Below are positions 18,801 to 26,845 of a stretch of 64,000 nt of DNA, one piece after another (position 1 is the stretch's first letter; each line of letters begins with the position of its first letter). The stretch covers positions 1 to 64,000 of the forward strand of contig SEBV01000011.1 of assembly GCA_004172865.1 (NCBI GenBank). The letters run 5' to 3'. The notes under the pieces were generated by a model, which made no database searches, was not told the DNA's origin, and saw only the letters and a program-made list of their open reading frames with translations. The position numbers and the translations under genes are program-made. This DNA is from Gammaproteobacteria bacterium. GTDB lineage: Bacteria > Pseudomonadota > Gammaproteobacteria > Pseudomonadales > Cellvibrionaceae.

Positions 18801-21800
18801 TTGAACCAAAATTCTGCGTACCCGGATCGTTAAACGTAATCGACTGACTGGCCGCGGGTGCAACGGAACCAGACACACCGGATGACGAACCTGTACCCGC
18901 TGAAGTTGTCGCCGTAACCGTAAAGGTGTAGTTCACGCCATTGGTTAAACCGGTGATCGTAATCGGCGAGCCAGTCCCGGTTGCTGTAGCACCACCGGGA
19001 CTTGCAGTAACCGTATAACCAGTAATAGATCCGCCGCCATTGGATGCTGGCGGTGTGAAAGTCACGGTCGCCTGAGTATCGCCGGGCGTTACTGTGCCAA
19101 TCACCGGCGCTCCGGGCGCAACAGCAATTACGGTAAATGAGCGACTGACGGGCGTTGCCGCAAGATAGCTACTATTCCCCGTTTGCGACGAATTAATCGT
19201 GCAGGTGCCAGTGCTTATAAACGTTAAAGCGCCGCTGCTGGTAATCGTACAAACACTAGTGGTAGACGAAGTAAATGTTGGCGTTAAACCAGAATCAGAC
19301 GTTGCTGTAAGCGTGGGTGTGGTTCCAAAATTTTGTGCGCCGGGATTACCAAAAGTAATTGTCTGAGTGGCCGCCGGTGTAATTGAATTGGTCGCCGCAG
19401 AAGCTGAACCCGTACCCGCAGAGTTGGTAGCCGTTATGGTAAATGTATAAGCAATACCGTTAGTGAGCCCGGTTACCGTGACAGGTGAATTCGACCCCGT
19501 TGCTGTAATTCCACCTGGATTGGACGTAACCGTATAGCTGGTAATGCTCGCACCGCCGTTAGATGGCGGTGCAATAAAGGTAATCGTTGCCTGAGTATCG
19601 CCTGCAGTGGCTGTTCCTACAGATGGGGCAGACGGAACCACGGCATTTACCGTAAACGACTGGCTAACTTGAGATGCGGCGGTATAAGCAGCGTTGCCAG
19701 CCTGATTCGTATTGATGGTACAGGTACCAGCAGCGATGAAAGTTAAAGCACCACCAGTGGTGATCGTACAGACGCCCGTTGTTGACGAGGTGAAAGTCGT
19801 CGTCAAACCCGAGTTAGAAGTTGCTGTAAGCGTCGGCGTAGTTCCAAAATTCTGCGCACCGGGATTTCCAAACGTAATAGTTTGCGTTGCCTGTGGTGTA
19901 ACTGAACCGCTGACAGTAGACGCGCTACCAGTACCCACAGAGTTAGTAGCAGTGACAGTAAAAGTATAGGCAGTCCCATTGGTTAAACCTGTAACAACAA
20001 TGGGTGAACTGCTACCTGTTGCTGTTATACCACCAGGACTCGACGTGACTGTATAGCCAGTGATTGACGCTCCACCTGTGTTGCCAGGTGCAGTAAAGGT
20101 AACGCTAACTTGACCATTTCCTGGTGTCGCAATTGGAGAAGTTGGTGCAGAAGGTACGGTTGGAACCGCAACTGTATGAGTTGAACCACTATTAAACGCG
20201 GCGGAATATCCATTTGTACCATTACCGTTGCCGGCAACATCGGTAATGTTGGTGGATGCTTTTAAATCCAACCTTAAGGTTCCTGTACCAGAAATCGTAT
20301 TGACTGTAACTGTCACACTTGAACCTGAACTTGCTGACACACTCGCAATAGTTGCCGTTGCCGTACCAGTGGCAGTCAGGACAAAATCATCGACAGAAAT
20401 ATTATTGGCAGACTCACCAAAGGTCACTGTAAAAGTCACGCTGGTAGCGGCAGACGTAGGCGAACCCGTTAATACAATGCTGCTCACCGAAGGCGCGACG
20501 TTATCGACAACTGTAATAGTAAAACCTTTATCAAAAGTGCCGCCCGCATTATCCGTCGTACGAATTCGAACGCTATAAGTTCCCCCAGCAAGTGACGTCG
20601 GCGTAGTTAGCCGCAATGATGTTCCGCTGATATTAAAGCTGGCGTTATTGGTGTCGCCAGCACCGGCAACTAACGAATAAGTATGGGTATTACCGGAGTC
20701 TGCATCCGTACTACTCAAGGTGCCGACAACGGCATTAACGCCTGCACTTTGATTAACGGTTGCTGCCGTGAGCGCTATATCGGTAGGAGGATTGTTGGGT
20801 GCGGCGGGTGTTATATAACCGGCAACAACACCGGTGTGATAGTAAATTGTCCAATTAGTACTGTTTTCGGATGCATACATAATTCGGTCGGCAGAAGTAT
20901 TAATCGCAAACCGGTCGTTCATATATCCATTAAGGGTGAAATCGAAGCCATCGACCCACGCACTACCATCGTAGGACGACATGAAATAGGTATTACCGGT
21001 GTAACTCACAAAGTAATTGGTGGTGCCCACCCGTTCAAAATCATCCACGATAATATCACCGTGTGTACCTTTGCTAATTGGAGTCGTAACCCAAGACCCT
21101 GAAGCATTGGTAACGTAAAAAGACGTCTTGGCATCCAGATCGGCATAGGCATAATGCAATTTATTATTGGCATCAACGGCGACCCCCGCTAACTGATACC
21201 GTTTTAGATCCCCTTTGCCGTTCAAAATAAGCGTGGGCGACGCGAAGTTATTGGTGGATGTCGCCAAGTAATAATCATCCTGAGCACTATTTTGCTCATC
21301 TTCTCGGCGATAAATCACCGATGCTTTCCCGGTACTATCGGCAACCACATAAAGATCGTGGATTTCATCCATACCGCTGTTGCTAGTAGAAAGTATGGTA
21401 GTAGTTACCCAACTGCCAGATGCATTGGTAGAGTAATAGAGAGTATTAGGCCCGAGATTTTGCGATATGTAAGCAGTGTGAACCTTGCCGTTTGAATCCA
21501 CGAAAACATCGACACTATCAACACCACCACCTGTTTCTGTGATCTTGGTAAAAGTCCAGGTAGTTCCGTTGTAATAACCAAAATAAGGGTCTCCAGTTGT
21601 AGCCATCGCCCCTTGGTACATAGAGAAAACAGCATATATTCGTCCTGCTGAATCTACTTCAAAATCCACTCGTTGCTCGTTACCCCATCCAACTCCAACC
21701 GCCCCGCTGATAGAGGCAGTTGTAATGGACGCATAATCCGTAAAACCTGAACCATTCCATTTACGAAATTTAATTGAGTTTCCACTCGCAGCGCTCGCTT

Positions 21801-22746
21801 GGGCAAGATAAAAATCTCCAGCACTGTTCGTTCTGATTTTTGGAAATTTCCAGTAAGGAACTGCATCGATAGTTCCCGTTTCAAATGCCGGATTAACTTG
21901 CACTGGCACGGGTGATAGTTGGTTACCTGAATCCTTAGCAGCCAGGTAAACAATATAATTTGTTCCTGCACTAAGGCCGGTAAATGAAAGGTTGCCTGTA
22001 GTAGTAATTGCTTGATTACCAGTCCTTACAGCGGCATTGCCACCGCCGTCCGTGCCGGCAATAACTTGTGCACTGCTTGGTGCTACTGCGGATGAATTCA
22101 CGACGACGCCATAAACTGTGCTGGCTTTGCTAGCGCTAAAATTTACTTGAAAGCTTGTAGATGTTTTGTTAGAAATCGACGGGCTGGTGATGAAGGGTTT
22201 TGTAGATGCAGGCACCCAAGTGCCGCCAAAGCTAGTGCACTTAGCTTGGTTTAACGTTGACCAGGTAGCCATGTAATACGTGCGCCCATATAGATGGCAG
22301 TGATCATTTGGGGCTTCATGCGCAAACACTTTTCGCCCTAAAATTTCACCGGAAATATCTGCACCAACCATTCCACTCGTTTTCAACAAATCATTATCAT
22401 GCAAAAATTTTAATGCCGCGTTATCGGATTCTGCTTTTACAACTTGCATTTTTTTCTGCGACTGTCCAAAACTGGAAAATGCCTGGCGTTTTGGTTTGAT
22501 CATCTGTGCAGATTGTTCTGCTTTTACATCAGAGGTTAAACTGCTCGCTGCGTTTTCAGCAACATACACAACCGCATTTCGGTTTGCCCGTCTGCTTATT
22601 GAATGGCTAGCAATTGGCGCTGCAACAGCGCTGCCGCCACCGAGCATGGCGAGCAAACCGACGTTAATCGCTTTTGAAAAAACTTTTCTCATCGATTTTT
22701 TTTCAGAAAATTCAGAGTCATTCACAGAGTTATGTTTATCTGACAT
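15247..22746 (-). CDS. Giant multidomain surface protein with FN3-type repeats, sorting-like signal and beta-barrel
   Basis: Predicted exported protein of 2499 residues. A signal peptide lies at about 19-43 (MRKVFSKAINVGLL start). Residues about 290-640 look like a propeller of repeated tryptophan/aromatic blades; a cadherin-like domain and an Ig-like domain follow. Residues about 863-1724 hold five copies of a two-part unit: an FN3-like module (YTVTSSPGGITATG, LTNGxAYTFTVTATNS) and a QTITF...C-containing module. Then come an Ig/PKD region and a calcium-loop stretch (DTDGDGIADELEG, about 2043-2069). At about 2270-2291 is a Gly-rich/transmembrane/basic motif (KGKGGAVDYTLLI...HRR) like GlyGly- or JDVT-CTERM signals. 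Unusually it is not terminal: a second signal-like segment and a 190-residue barrel-like domain ending in WDF follow. AAGGA precedes the ATG, and the start overlaps the upstream gene by 11 bp. An adhesin or matrix role is inferred. Confidence 0.8.
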   Translation of the reverse strand: MSDKHNSVNDSEFSEKKSMRKVFSKAINVGLLAMLGGGSAVAAPIASHSISRRANRNAVVYVAENAASSLTSDVKAEQSAQMIKPKRQAFSSFGQSQKKMQVVKAESDNAALKFLHDNDLLKTSGMVGADISGEILGRKVFAHEAPNDHCHLYGRTYYMATWSTLNQAKCTSFGGTWVPASTKPFITSPSISNKTSTSFQVNFSASKASTVYGVVVNSSAVAPSSAQVIAGTDGGGNAAVRTGNQAITTTGNLSFTGLSAGTNYIVYLAAKDSGNQLSPVPVQVNPAFETGTIDAVPYWKFPKIRTNSAGDFYLAQASAASGNSIKFRKWNGSGFTDYASITTASISGAVGVGWGNEQRVDFEVDSAGRIYAVFSMYQGAMATTGDPYFGYYNGTTWTFTKITETGGGVDSVDVFVDSNGKVHTAYISQNLGPNTLYYSTNASGSWVTTTILSTSNSGMDEIHDLYVVADSTGKASVIYRREDEQNSAQDDYYLATSTNNFASPTLILNGKGDLKRYQLAGVAVDANNKLHYAYADLDAKTSFYVTNASGSWVTTPISKGTHGDIIVDDFERVGTTNYFVSYTGNTYFMSSYDGSAWVDGFDFTLNGYMNDRFAINTSADRIMYASENSTNWTIYYHTGVVAGYITPAAPNNPPTDIALTAATVNQSAGVNAVVGTLSSTDADSGNTHTYSLVAGAGDTNNASFNISGTSLRLTTPTSLAGGTYSVRIRTTDNAGGTFDKGFTITVVDNVAPSVSSIVLTGSPTSAATSVTFTVTFGESANNISVDDFVLTATGTATATIASVSASSGSSVTVTVNTISGTGTLRLDLKASTNITDVAGNGNGTNGYSAAFNSGSTHTVAVPTVPSAPTSPIATPGNGQVSVTFTAPGNTGGASITGYTVTSSPGGITATGSSSPIVVTGLTNGTAYTFTVTATNSVGTGSASTVSGSVTPQATQTITFGNPGAQNFGTTPTLTATSNSGLTTTFTSSTTGVCTITTGGALTFIAAGTCTINTNQAGNAAYTAASQVSQSFTVNAVVPSAPSVGTATAGDTQATITFIAPPSNGGASITSYTVTSNPGGITATGSNSPVTVTGLTNGIAYTFTITATNSAGTGSASAATNSITPAATQTITFGNPGAQNFGTTPTLTATSDSGLTPTFTSSTTSVCTITSSGALTFISTGTCTINSSQTGNSSYLAATPVSRSFTVIAVAPGAPVIGTVTPGDTQATVTFTPPASNGGGSITGYTVTASPGGATATGTGSPITITGLTNGVNYTFTVTATTSAGTGSSSGVSGSVAPAASQSITFNDPGTQNFGSMPSLSATSSSGLPVGFSTPTAGVCTVNSVGVVTLISVGTCTITVSQAGNSTFLPASPVSHTFSVGAVVPAAPTIGTATGGNGQATVTFATPGFNGGVAVTGYTVTANPGGITASGPASPIVVTGLTNGVAYTFTVTATNSVGTGPASVASNAITPVATQTITFTDPGTQSLGTTPTFSATSSSGLVVSFISTTTSVCTITSGGLVTLIASGTCTVEASQAGNGAYQAATTVTRSFSVVAAVPGAPTIGTVTATSGQATVTFVAPTVTGSSAITGYTVTSSPGGITATGTSSPIVVTGLTDGVAYTFTVTATSSAGTGTASATSTAVTPKTSQTVTFANPGSQTVGVPLNLAATASSGLAVNFTSATPAVCIVSLGGVTLLSAGTCTINGEQAGNTVYAAAPTITQSFETQNAVDPLAPVLTVPADLQIDATALYTPITLRQLLRLANNSTQTELDTGLDKLATDTSGKSCCTTIADGVSATQPLLLPPGRHQVKWTATNQAGIKTSGVQTLDVRPLVSLSKSQIALRGTNTEFRIILNGPSPTYPLNVSYVLDEATTATTAEHTLTSGTATLANNGQLEVAVPVTLNAVSGVSDSQIVVRLTGDINIGATNRHTISIREGNVPPTVNLSLTQGSFPTTTITPNGGPVTVTARVTDLNVGDTHTFDWSATTGLSDTDGNLTNATRVFDPAGLTGSHQVNVTVADSGGAQVQAQLYFHVVPSLPVLSAIVDTDGDGIADELEGTGDADGNGIPDYLDNMRSSNILPQKVVTTDKYLIECDPGVRCGLGLLALSSSTGGVQILDSEVATLPNLKADSSFTPVGGIFDFAVADLPTAGQSINIAIPQIAPIPVNAVYRKFQKGQWVNFVENADNVLRSAIGNPGYCPPPGSAEWKSGLVAGSYCVQLTISDGGPNDGDGIVNSAVVDPGAVSVAVTVVPPVEPPVNPPALPPVEIKTKGKGGAVDYTLLILMGGLLLMHRRSKLFALGTLLLVAVDTQAANFSGNTYLRLDVYKVNGSQSEYEFNSALANEGYDFTLTKYDVNRTGSQISIGYKWNENVYTELGYLDLGDVKVNLWLAGSEDQTAFGKGFARHYPNAAGGATLVQGIKLPFNNHWSVSPELGVFVWKEEVEVNGAEFRIGDKSNTDLLVGLRLDYQITKSFGLGLGVRSILFKDDTVNLWGVSTRWDF
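17570..20165 (-). repeat. Five tandem copies of a ~516-520 bp coding repeat
   Basis: FN3 module starts fall near 20160, 19640, 19120, 18604 and 18088, a regular period of about 172 residues. Each copy pairs an FN3-like module with a QTITF(x)NPGxQ...SGL...VCTI module. Copies have diverged at third codon positions but keep the protein pattern, so duplication is not very recent; such arrays are prone to length change. Confidence 0.85.
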
Positions 22747-24040
22747 GGGGGTGATCCTTGTGAGCTAGTTCTGCGGTGGAAGAAGAAAGTGGTGGGTAAC
22801 AAAAATGGTTGCGCATGCGCGGGTGGCTGGGCTCAATAATTTCAGGAAAACTGCAATCGGCGAGCACTGCTACGTCATAAATTTGATCGACATTTCCAGT
22901 AAAACTTACGCTGCCGACGATGCTGTTATCGTCGAGGTTAACCAGCCATACACCGGAAAAAGTGTGTTCATATTTTTTTGCTAAAGGTGCAGGACTCGTT
23001 ACATCACTGGCTCGCACTCGCGATAAACCCAGCAACATAAATTGCCCGTAAAATGCAATGCCGCGTGTGAATCCTGGAACTTCAATAATAGTTTCTAACT
23101 GGCCCGTTGCAGGGTCGTAGGTACACACCTGCCCTTCACCGGAATTGCAGAAATAAACTTTGTCACGATACCAACGTGGCGAGTGCGGCATGGCCAAACC
23201 GTCTACAAGAATTTCATTGCTGGCAACATCCATTAAGGTGCCATTAAATTCTTTGCTTTTTCGCCACATGGCGCCTTCGTTGAATGTCGAGAAAGTCGTT
23301 ACATAAGCGGGCTTTCCATCGCGCAAGGTCATTCCGTTTAAATGACAACGGTCTTCAGGCACAAGCTCGCTAATAAAATGTGGTTTCCAATGGGGCACAA
23401 AACTAAAATCAGGTTCAATAGTACATAGGCAGGAAAAGCTGGAATTTACAGCCCATAAACCTTCATCGCCCCAGCCAATATCGTGAATATTAATCATGCC
23501 GGTGTAATGCGATGCGCGTGTAATAAAACAAGCGTCTACACGTTCATCCACAGGTGCATATAAAGATTCGTCGTAATCTCGCTGCTTTTTTTCCGCTTCC
23601 GTTGGCTCGTCTTTCGCCTCAGTTACCTTCTGCCCTTCAACAGTGGCTTCACTATATTTATGATCGGACTCTTTCAGTTTTATACGTGGTGCCGTGATAT
23701 CGTCTTCAATTTTTTTAAGCGGTTTTTTAATTTTTTCAAGCAGACCATCTTCACGCTGAAAATGCATAACTTGGGTAAATATCCCTAAGGTTAAACCCTG
23801 CTCTGTTGCAGATAAACCCATTGGCCTGGTGAAACTTTTAAAATTAACATCCAATTTTTTTCCATCGCTACGCACCAACATTAATCGTCCGGCTTGATAA
23901 GACGTAAAGGCAACCGAAATATTTAATTGCTTAAAAATAGCAGGCAAGTTATCGGAATATTGGCAACTGAAATCCATTTCATCGTAAAGCGCCTGATGCG
24001 CTTTCAATTGATTTTTATCGATAGACTCCTTAATTGTCAT
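22736..24040 (-). CDS. TIGR03032-like (DUF4915) protein
   Basis: Protein of 434 residues without a signal peptide or membrane segment, resembling the TIGR03032 family of unknown function. Family-like stretches are SYQAGRLMLVRSDG, FTRPMGLS, DIGWGDEGLWAVNSSFSCL, SPRWYRDKVYFCNSGEGQV and PGFTRGIAFYGQFMLLGLS, with regularly spaced W/Y-G motifs suggesting a beta-propeller. An insertion rich in Lys/Glu (about 95-150) looks disordered. It starts 14 bp after the subtilase gene and its stop overlaps the giant protein's start by 11 bp, so the three genes are almost certainly one transcript and translationally coupled. A role in processing, glycosylating or checking the giant protein is only inference from context. 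Confidence 0.8.
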   Translation of the reverse strand: MTIKESIDKNQLKAHQALYDEMDFSCQYSDNLPAIFKQLNISVAFTSYQAGRLMLVRSDGKKLDVNFKSFTRPMGLSATEQGLTLGIFTQVMHFQREDGLLEKIKKPLKKIEDDITAPRIKLKESDHKYSEATVEGQKVTEAKDEPTEAEKKQRDYDESLYAPVDERVDACFITRASHYTGMINIHDIGWGDEGLWAVNSSFSCLCTIEPDFSFVPHWKPHFISELVPEDRCHLNGMTLRDGKPAYVTTFSTFNEGAMWRKSKEFNGTLMDVASNEILVDGLAMPHSPRWYRDKVYFCNSGEGQVCTYDPATGQLETIIEVPGFTRGIAFYGQFMLLGLSRVRASDVTSPAPLAKKYEHTFSGVWLVNLDDNSIVGSVSFTGNVDQIYDVAVLADCSFPEIIEPSHPRMRNHFCYPPLSSSTAELAHKDHPHVR

Positions 24041-24054
24041 TCGTTTTTTTCCTA

Positions 24055-25305
24055 TTATTTTATGGATGCAGTTGTAAGGTGTGTGTCCACAGCATTCGCT
24101 GTCGACGCTAATTGAGTGTGTTGCTGAATTTTTTGTTCGAGCAGATTTAAATGAATTTCCGGCTGCTCACTAATTAATAAAGCGGCCAACCCAGACACAA
24201 TGGCAGCGGACAAAGATGTCCCAGAAAACGAATGGTATAAACTCTGATTTGCAGTAGATTTAACGCCAGCACCATACACAGAAACATCAACGCCTATGCC
24301 GTAATTACTGGATGCGAGCATTACGCCTTGCGCATCCAATGCTCCCACAGTGATCGCGGAATTTATGGTGGCTTCGGTATTTAGTTGAGCAATAGGTGCG
24401 CCTTCATTTCCTGCAGAAAAAACGACTGCTATACCTTTTCCATTGCGACCATAAGTTGTCAGGTCATTGACAACGTCGGCAATAGGTTCCAGCAAAAATG
24501 GTGTAGTCCAACTGCAATTAATGACATCAGCTTTCGCAAGCGCGGCGAGTTGAAAAGCTAATAACGTATTTGAAGTCCAACTATCAGGTTGGCGAATGGC
24601 GATCAACTGTGCGTCCGGTGCAATACCTTGAAATGTGTTATCTGCTTGCGTAGCAAAGATGACACCCGCGACTTGCGTTCCGTGTGAATCAATTGCAGCG
24701 CGTGGTTGTGCAGATAACTGATGGCTTTGCGTATCGTATAAAAATTCTGAATGCACCTTGGCGAGTGCGGGGTGCGTTAAATCTATACCATCGTCGATAA
24801 TGGCAACCCTTACGCCATCACCTTTTGTTCGATTCCATAACCTTGTAATACCGAGCTGTTCCAAATAAGGTTGACGTACTGCATCATTATTAACGGAGGA
24901 AGCAGATGCATTCTGCTTCAATTGCAAAATATCAGGTTGCACTAAATAAACAGCCGAATTTTTTTGCAATTCTTTCAACACAGATGAAACAGAATTAGCA
25001 GTTTTCACCTCAACTGATAAATAATTAAAGCCATGGCCCGTATATATTTTTGTCGCTTTCGTTATCCGCGAATCCAATTTCATTAAAAAATGTGGGTCCA
25101 TCGCAGAATCAGCTTTAACGATTAACTTGTTTGATAAGGTGACACGTACACCCAAATCTTTAATCAAATAATCTTGCTGCTGATCACTTAGAATAATTTC
25201 ACGAGAAAAATTTTTAAAGGTGAGATCTGATGCAGCATGTGCGCCAGACAAAAACAGAAATGAAAAAATAAGTAGCAGAACAGATAAACAAAACTTAACT
25301 GACAT
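24055..25305 (-). CDS. Secreted subtilisin-like serine protease (S8)
   Basis: Predicted S8 protease of 416 residues. The start is set at 25305, giving an immediate signal peptide (MSVKFCLSVLLLIFSFLFL, cut near AHAA); a longer frame to 25476 would place 57 residues before it. A propeptide-like region (about 25-140) precedes the catalytic domain. The triad is readable: D171 in IIDDGIDLTHP, H208 in DSHGTQVAG and S364 in SFSGTSLSAA, with the oxyanion asparagine in SAGNEG. There is no C-terminal anchor, so it is probably periplasmic or secreted. First gene of the operon with the TIGR03032-like gene and the giant repeat protein; maturation of that protein is a plausible but unproven job. Confidence 0.93.
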   Translation of the reverse strand: MSVKFCLSVLLLIFSFLFLSGAHAASDLTFKNFSREIILSDQQQDYLIKDLGVRVTLSNKLIVKADSAMDPHFLMKLDSRITKATKIYTGHGFNYLSVEVKTANSVSSVLKELQKNSAVYLVQPDILQLKQNASASSVNNDAVRQPYLEQLGITRLWNRTKGDGVRVAIIDDGIDLTHPALAKVHSEFLYDTQSHQLSAQPRAAIDSHGTQVAGVIFATQADNTFQGIAPDAQLIAIRQPDSWTSNTLLAFQLAALAKADVINCSWTTPFLLEPIADVVNDLTTYGRNGKGIAVVFSAGNEGAPIAQLNTEATINSAITVGALDAQGVMLASSNYGIGVDVSVYGAGVKSTANQSLYHSFSGTSLSAAIVSGLAALLISEQPEIHLNLLEQKIQQHTQLASTANAVDTHLTTASIK

Positions 25306-25753
25306 TATCGATTCATTACAGGCAGGATTCTTTTTATGCCGTTTAAACGAAAACCTGTAGTGAACGTTTTTTAATAAAGTAAATTCATACGACAAAAAAA
25401 AATTCAACAAAGCTCTTGCGCCGAAACACACATATAACGCGCCAACAGACCTATCGATACAAGAATTTTTTGCCAACTAGCTCACCATTTTTAACGCTCT
25501 GAATCTAGCCTAGTTGTTAACGCAAACTTATCCAAAAAATTTGGCAAATTATGTAGATATAAATCGAATATAAATAAGATGTTTAATACGAGAAGTGATA
25601 AAAATTAATGAAAGAAACTTACCGCGACAATTTATAGAAATTACTGCGCCAACCAACTCGAATAAAATTATTTACAAACCTGAATGGTTCAAAGCGAAGT
25701 TTTTTAATAGCAGGAGATAACAGGACAGCCCAAATAAATAGGCGCATTAAAAA
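25306..25753. other. Region between subtilase operon and AEC permease
   Basis: AT-rich, about 450 bp. It contains the upstream in-frame extension of the subtilase (no signal character) and presumably its promoter on the minus strand. No other gene, repeat or clear terminator was seen. Confidence 0.4.
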
Positions 25754-26638
25754 CTATAAAAGCGTGGCAAGTAAAAAAGGCAACCCAATAAATGCGATGA
25801 GAGTAGATACCAACACCGTAGCGGCAATTTCCTCTGGCGAACGGTTGTACCGCAAGGCCAACAAATAATTGAATACAGCAATCGGCATTGCTGACTGTAA
25901 CAAAACAACTGCTCTTGAAACGCCGGTTAAATCCATTGCCCAACAGACTGCATAACCGAGTAAAAGACCACCAAATACTCTCGCTAAACTGAATGCGATA
26001 CTGCGCGTTAGAAATTGAATTTTTAAAGTCGCGAGCGAAACGCCAAGTGCAATTGTCATTAGGGGAATCGCGATGCCGCCGAGTAAATCTACCGTATTAC
26101 CAATCCAGCGCGGCAAGGTGGTATGAGTGACGAGCAAAACCACCGCAATCGCCATGGCGTAAATGACGGGCTGTTTGGCAACTGATGCTAATCTCTCTCG
26201 CCAACCGCCGTCCGTTACCAACACCAAACCGACTGTGAAGGTGCCTATCATCATCACCATAAACGAGCCGAGCGCAAGGGCGAGGCCGGTTTGCCCGAAG
26301 GCGAATAAGCACAAAGGCAAACCCATGTTGCCGTTGTTGGGGAAAATCAGCGGTGGAAGGTAAGTCGCAATCGGCAATTTAATTGCCTTCAGCCATAGCC
26401 AACCGATTATTCCCATCACTGTCATTACAATCGCCGTCGCTAAAGCAACGCTGCCCATTACTGCAGGTTTTACTTCAACTTTGGCCATTACACCGATGAT
26501 TAAACAGGGTGTGCCGATGTTCATCACAATGCGTGAGATGAAATCTGTTGGAAATTCAGTGCCGCTTTTGCCCCACAAATAACCGATTCCAGTCGAAATC
26601 ATAATGGGCGCCAGAATGGCGAAGAGTTCATTTAGCAT
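25754..26638 (-). CDS. AEC-family (auxin efflux carrier-like) permease
   Basis: Inner-membrane carrier of 294 residues with about ten hydrophobic helices in two inverted halves, typical of the AEC family (PF03547). The start at 26638 (MLNELFAILAPIMISTGIGYL) puts the first helix at the N-terminus; an upstream in-frame ATG at 26707 adds 23 hydrophilic residues. Family-like features are the FPNNGNMGLPL motif (asparagine/glycine-rich crossover) in helix 4 and the related QSAMPIAVFNYLLALRY segment in the second half. Substrates in this family include malate and other small anions; none can be assigned here. It appears monocistronic. Confidence 0.88.
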   Translation of the reverse strand: MLNELFAILAPIMISTGIGYLWGKSGTEFPTDFISRIVMNIGTPCLIIGVMAKVEVKPAVMGSVALATAIVMTVMGIIGWLWLKAIKLPIATYLPPLIFPNNGNMGLPLCLFAFGQTGLALALGSFMVMMIGTFTVGLVLVTDGGWRERLASVAKQPVIYAMAIAVVLLVTHTTLPRWIGNTVDLLGGIAIPLMTIALGVSLATLKIQFLTRSIAFSLARVFGGLLLGYAVCWAMDLTGVSRAVVLLQSAMPIAVFNYLLALRYNRSPEEIAATVLVSTLIAFIGLPFLLATLL

Positions 26639-26845
26639 GGGGTACTCGGGGGATTTTATTAAGGACTTAATCGAAGATGAAACCGCCGCGCAGTCTAGCA
26701 GGCACAACTAGCTGTATTGTTAGTGGCTCGACAAATCTTAACGTTAAAAATTTTCAGACCAGTATTTAGCCCGAATCAGATGAATTAGAATCAGTCGCAA
26801 TTAAATCTAACGCAGAATGTAAGCAGAATATAAAAAGGATACAAA

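Noticed and set aside
15247-22746. Assembly error joining two genes into one giant ORF
   Set aside because: Not excluded, but the frame runs without interruption through five regular repeats with proper codon use, and the terminator is where expected.
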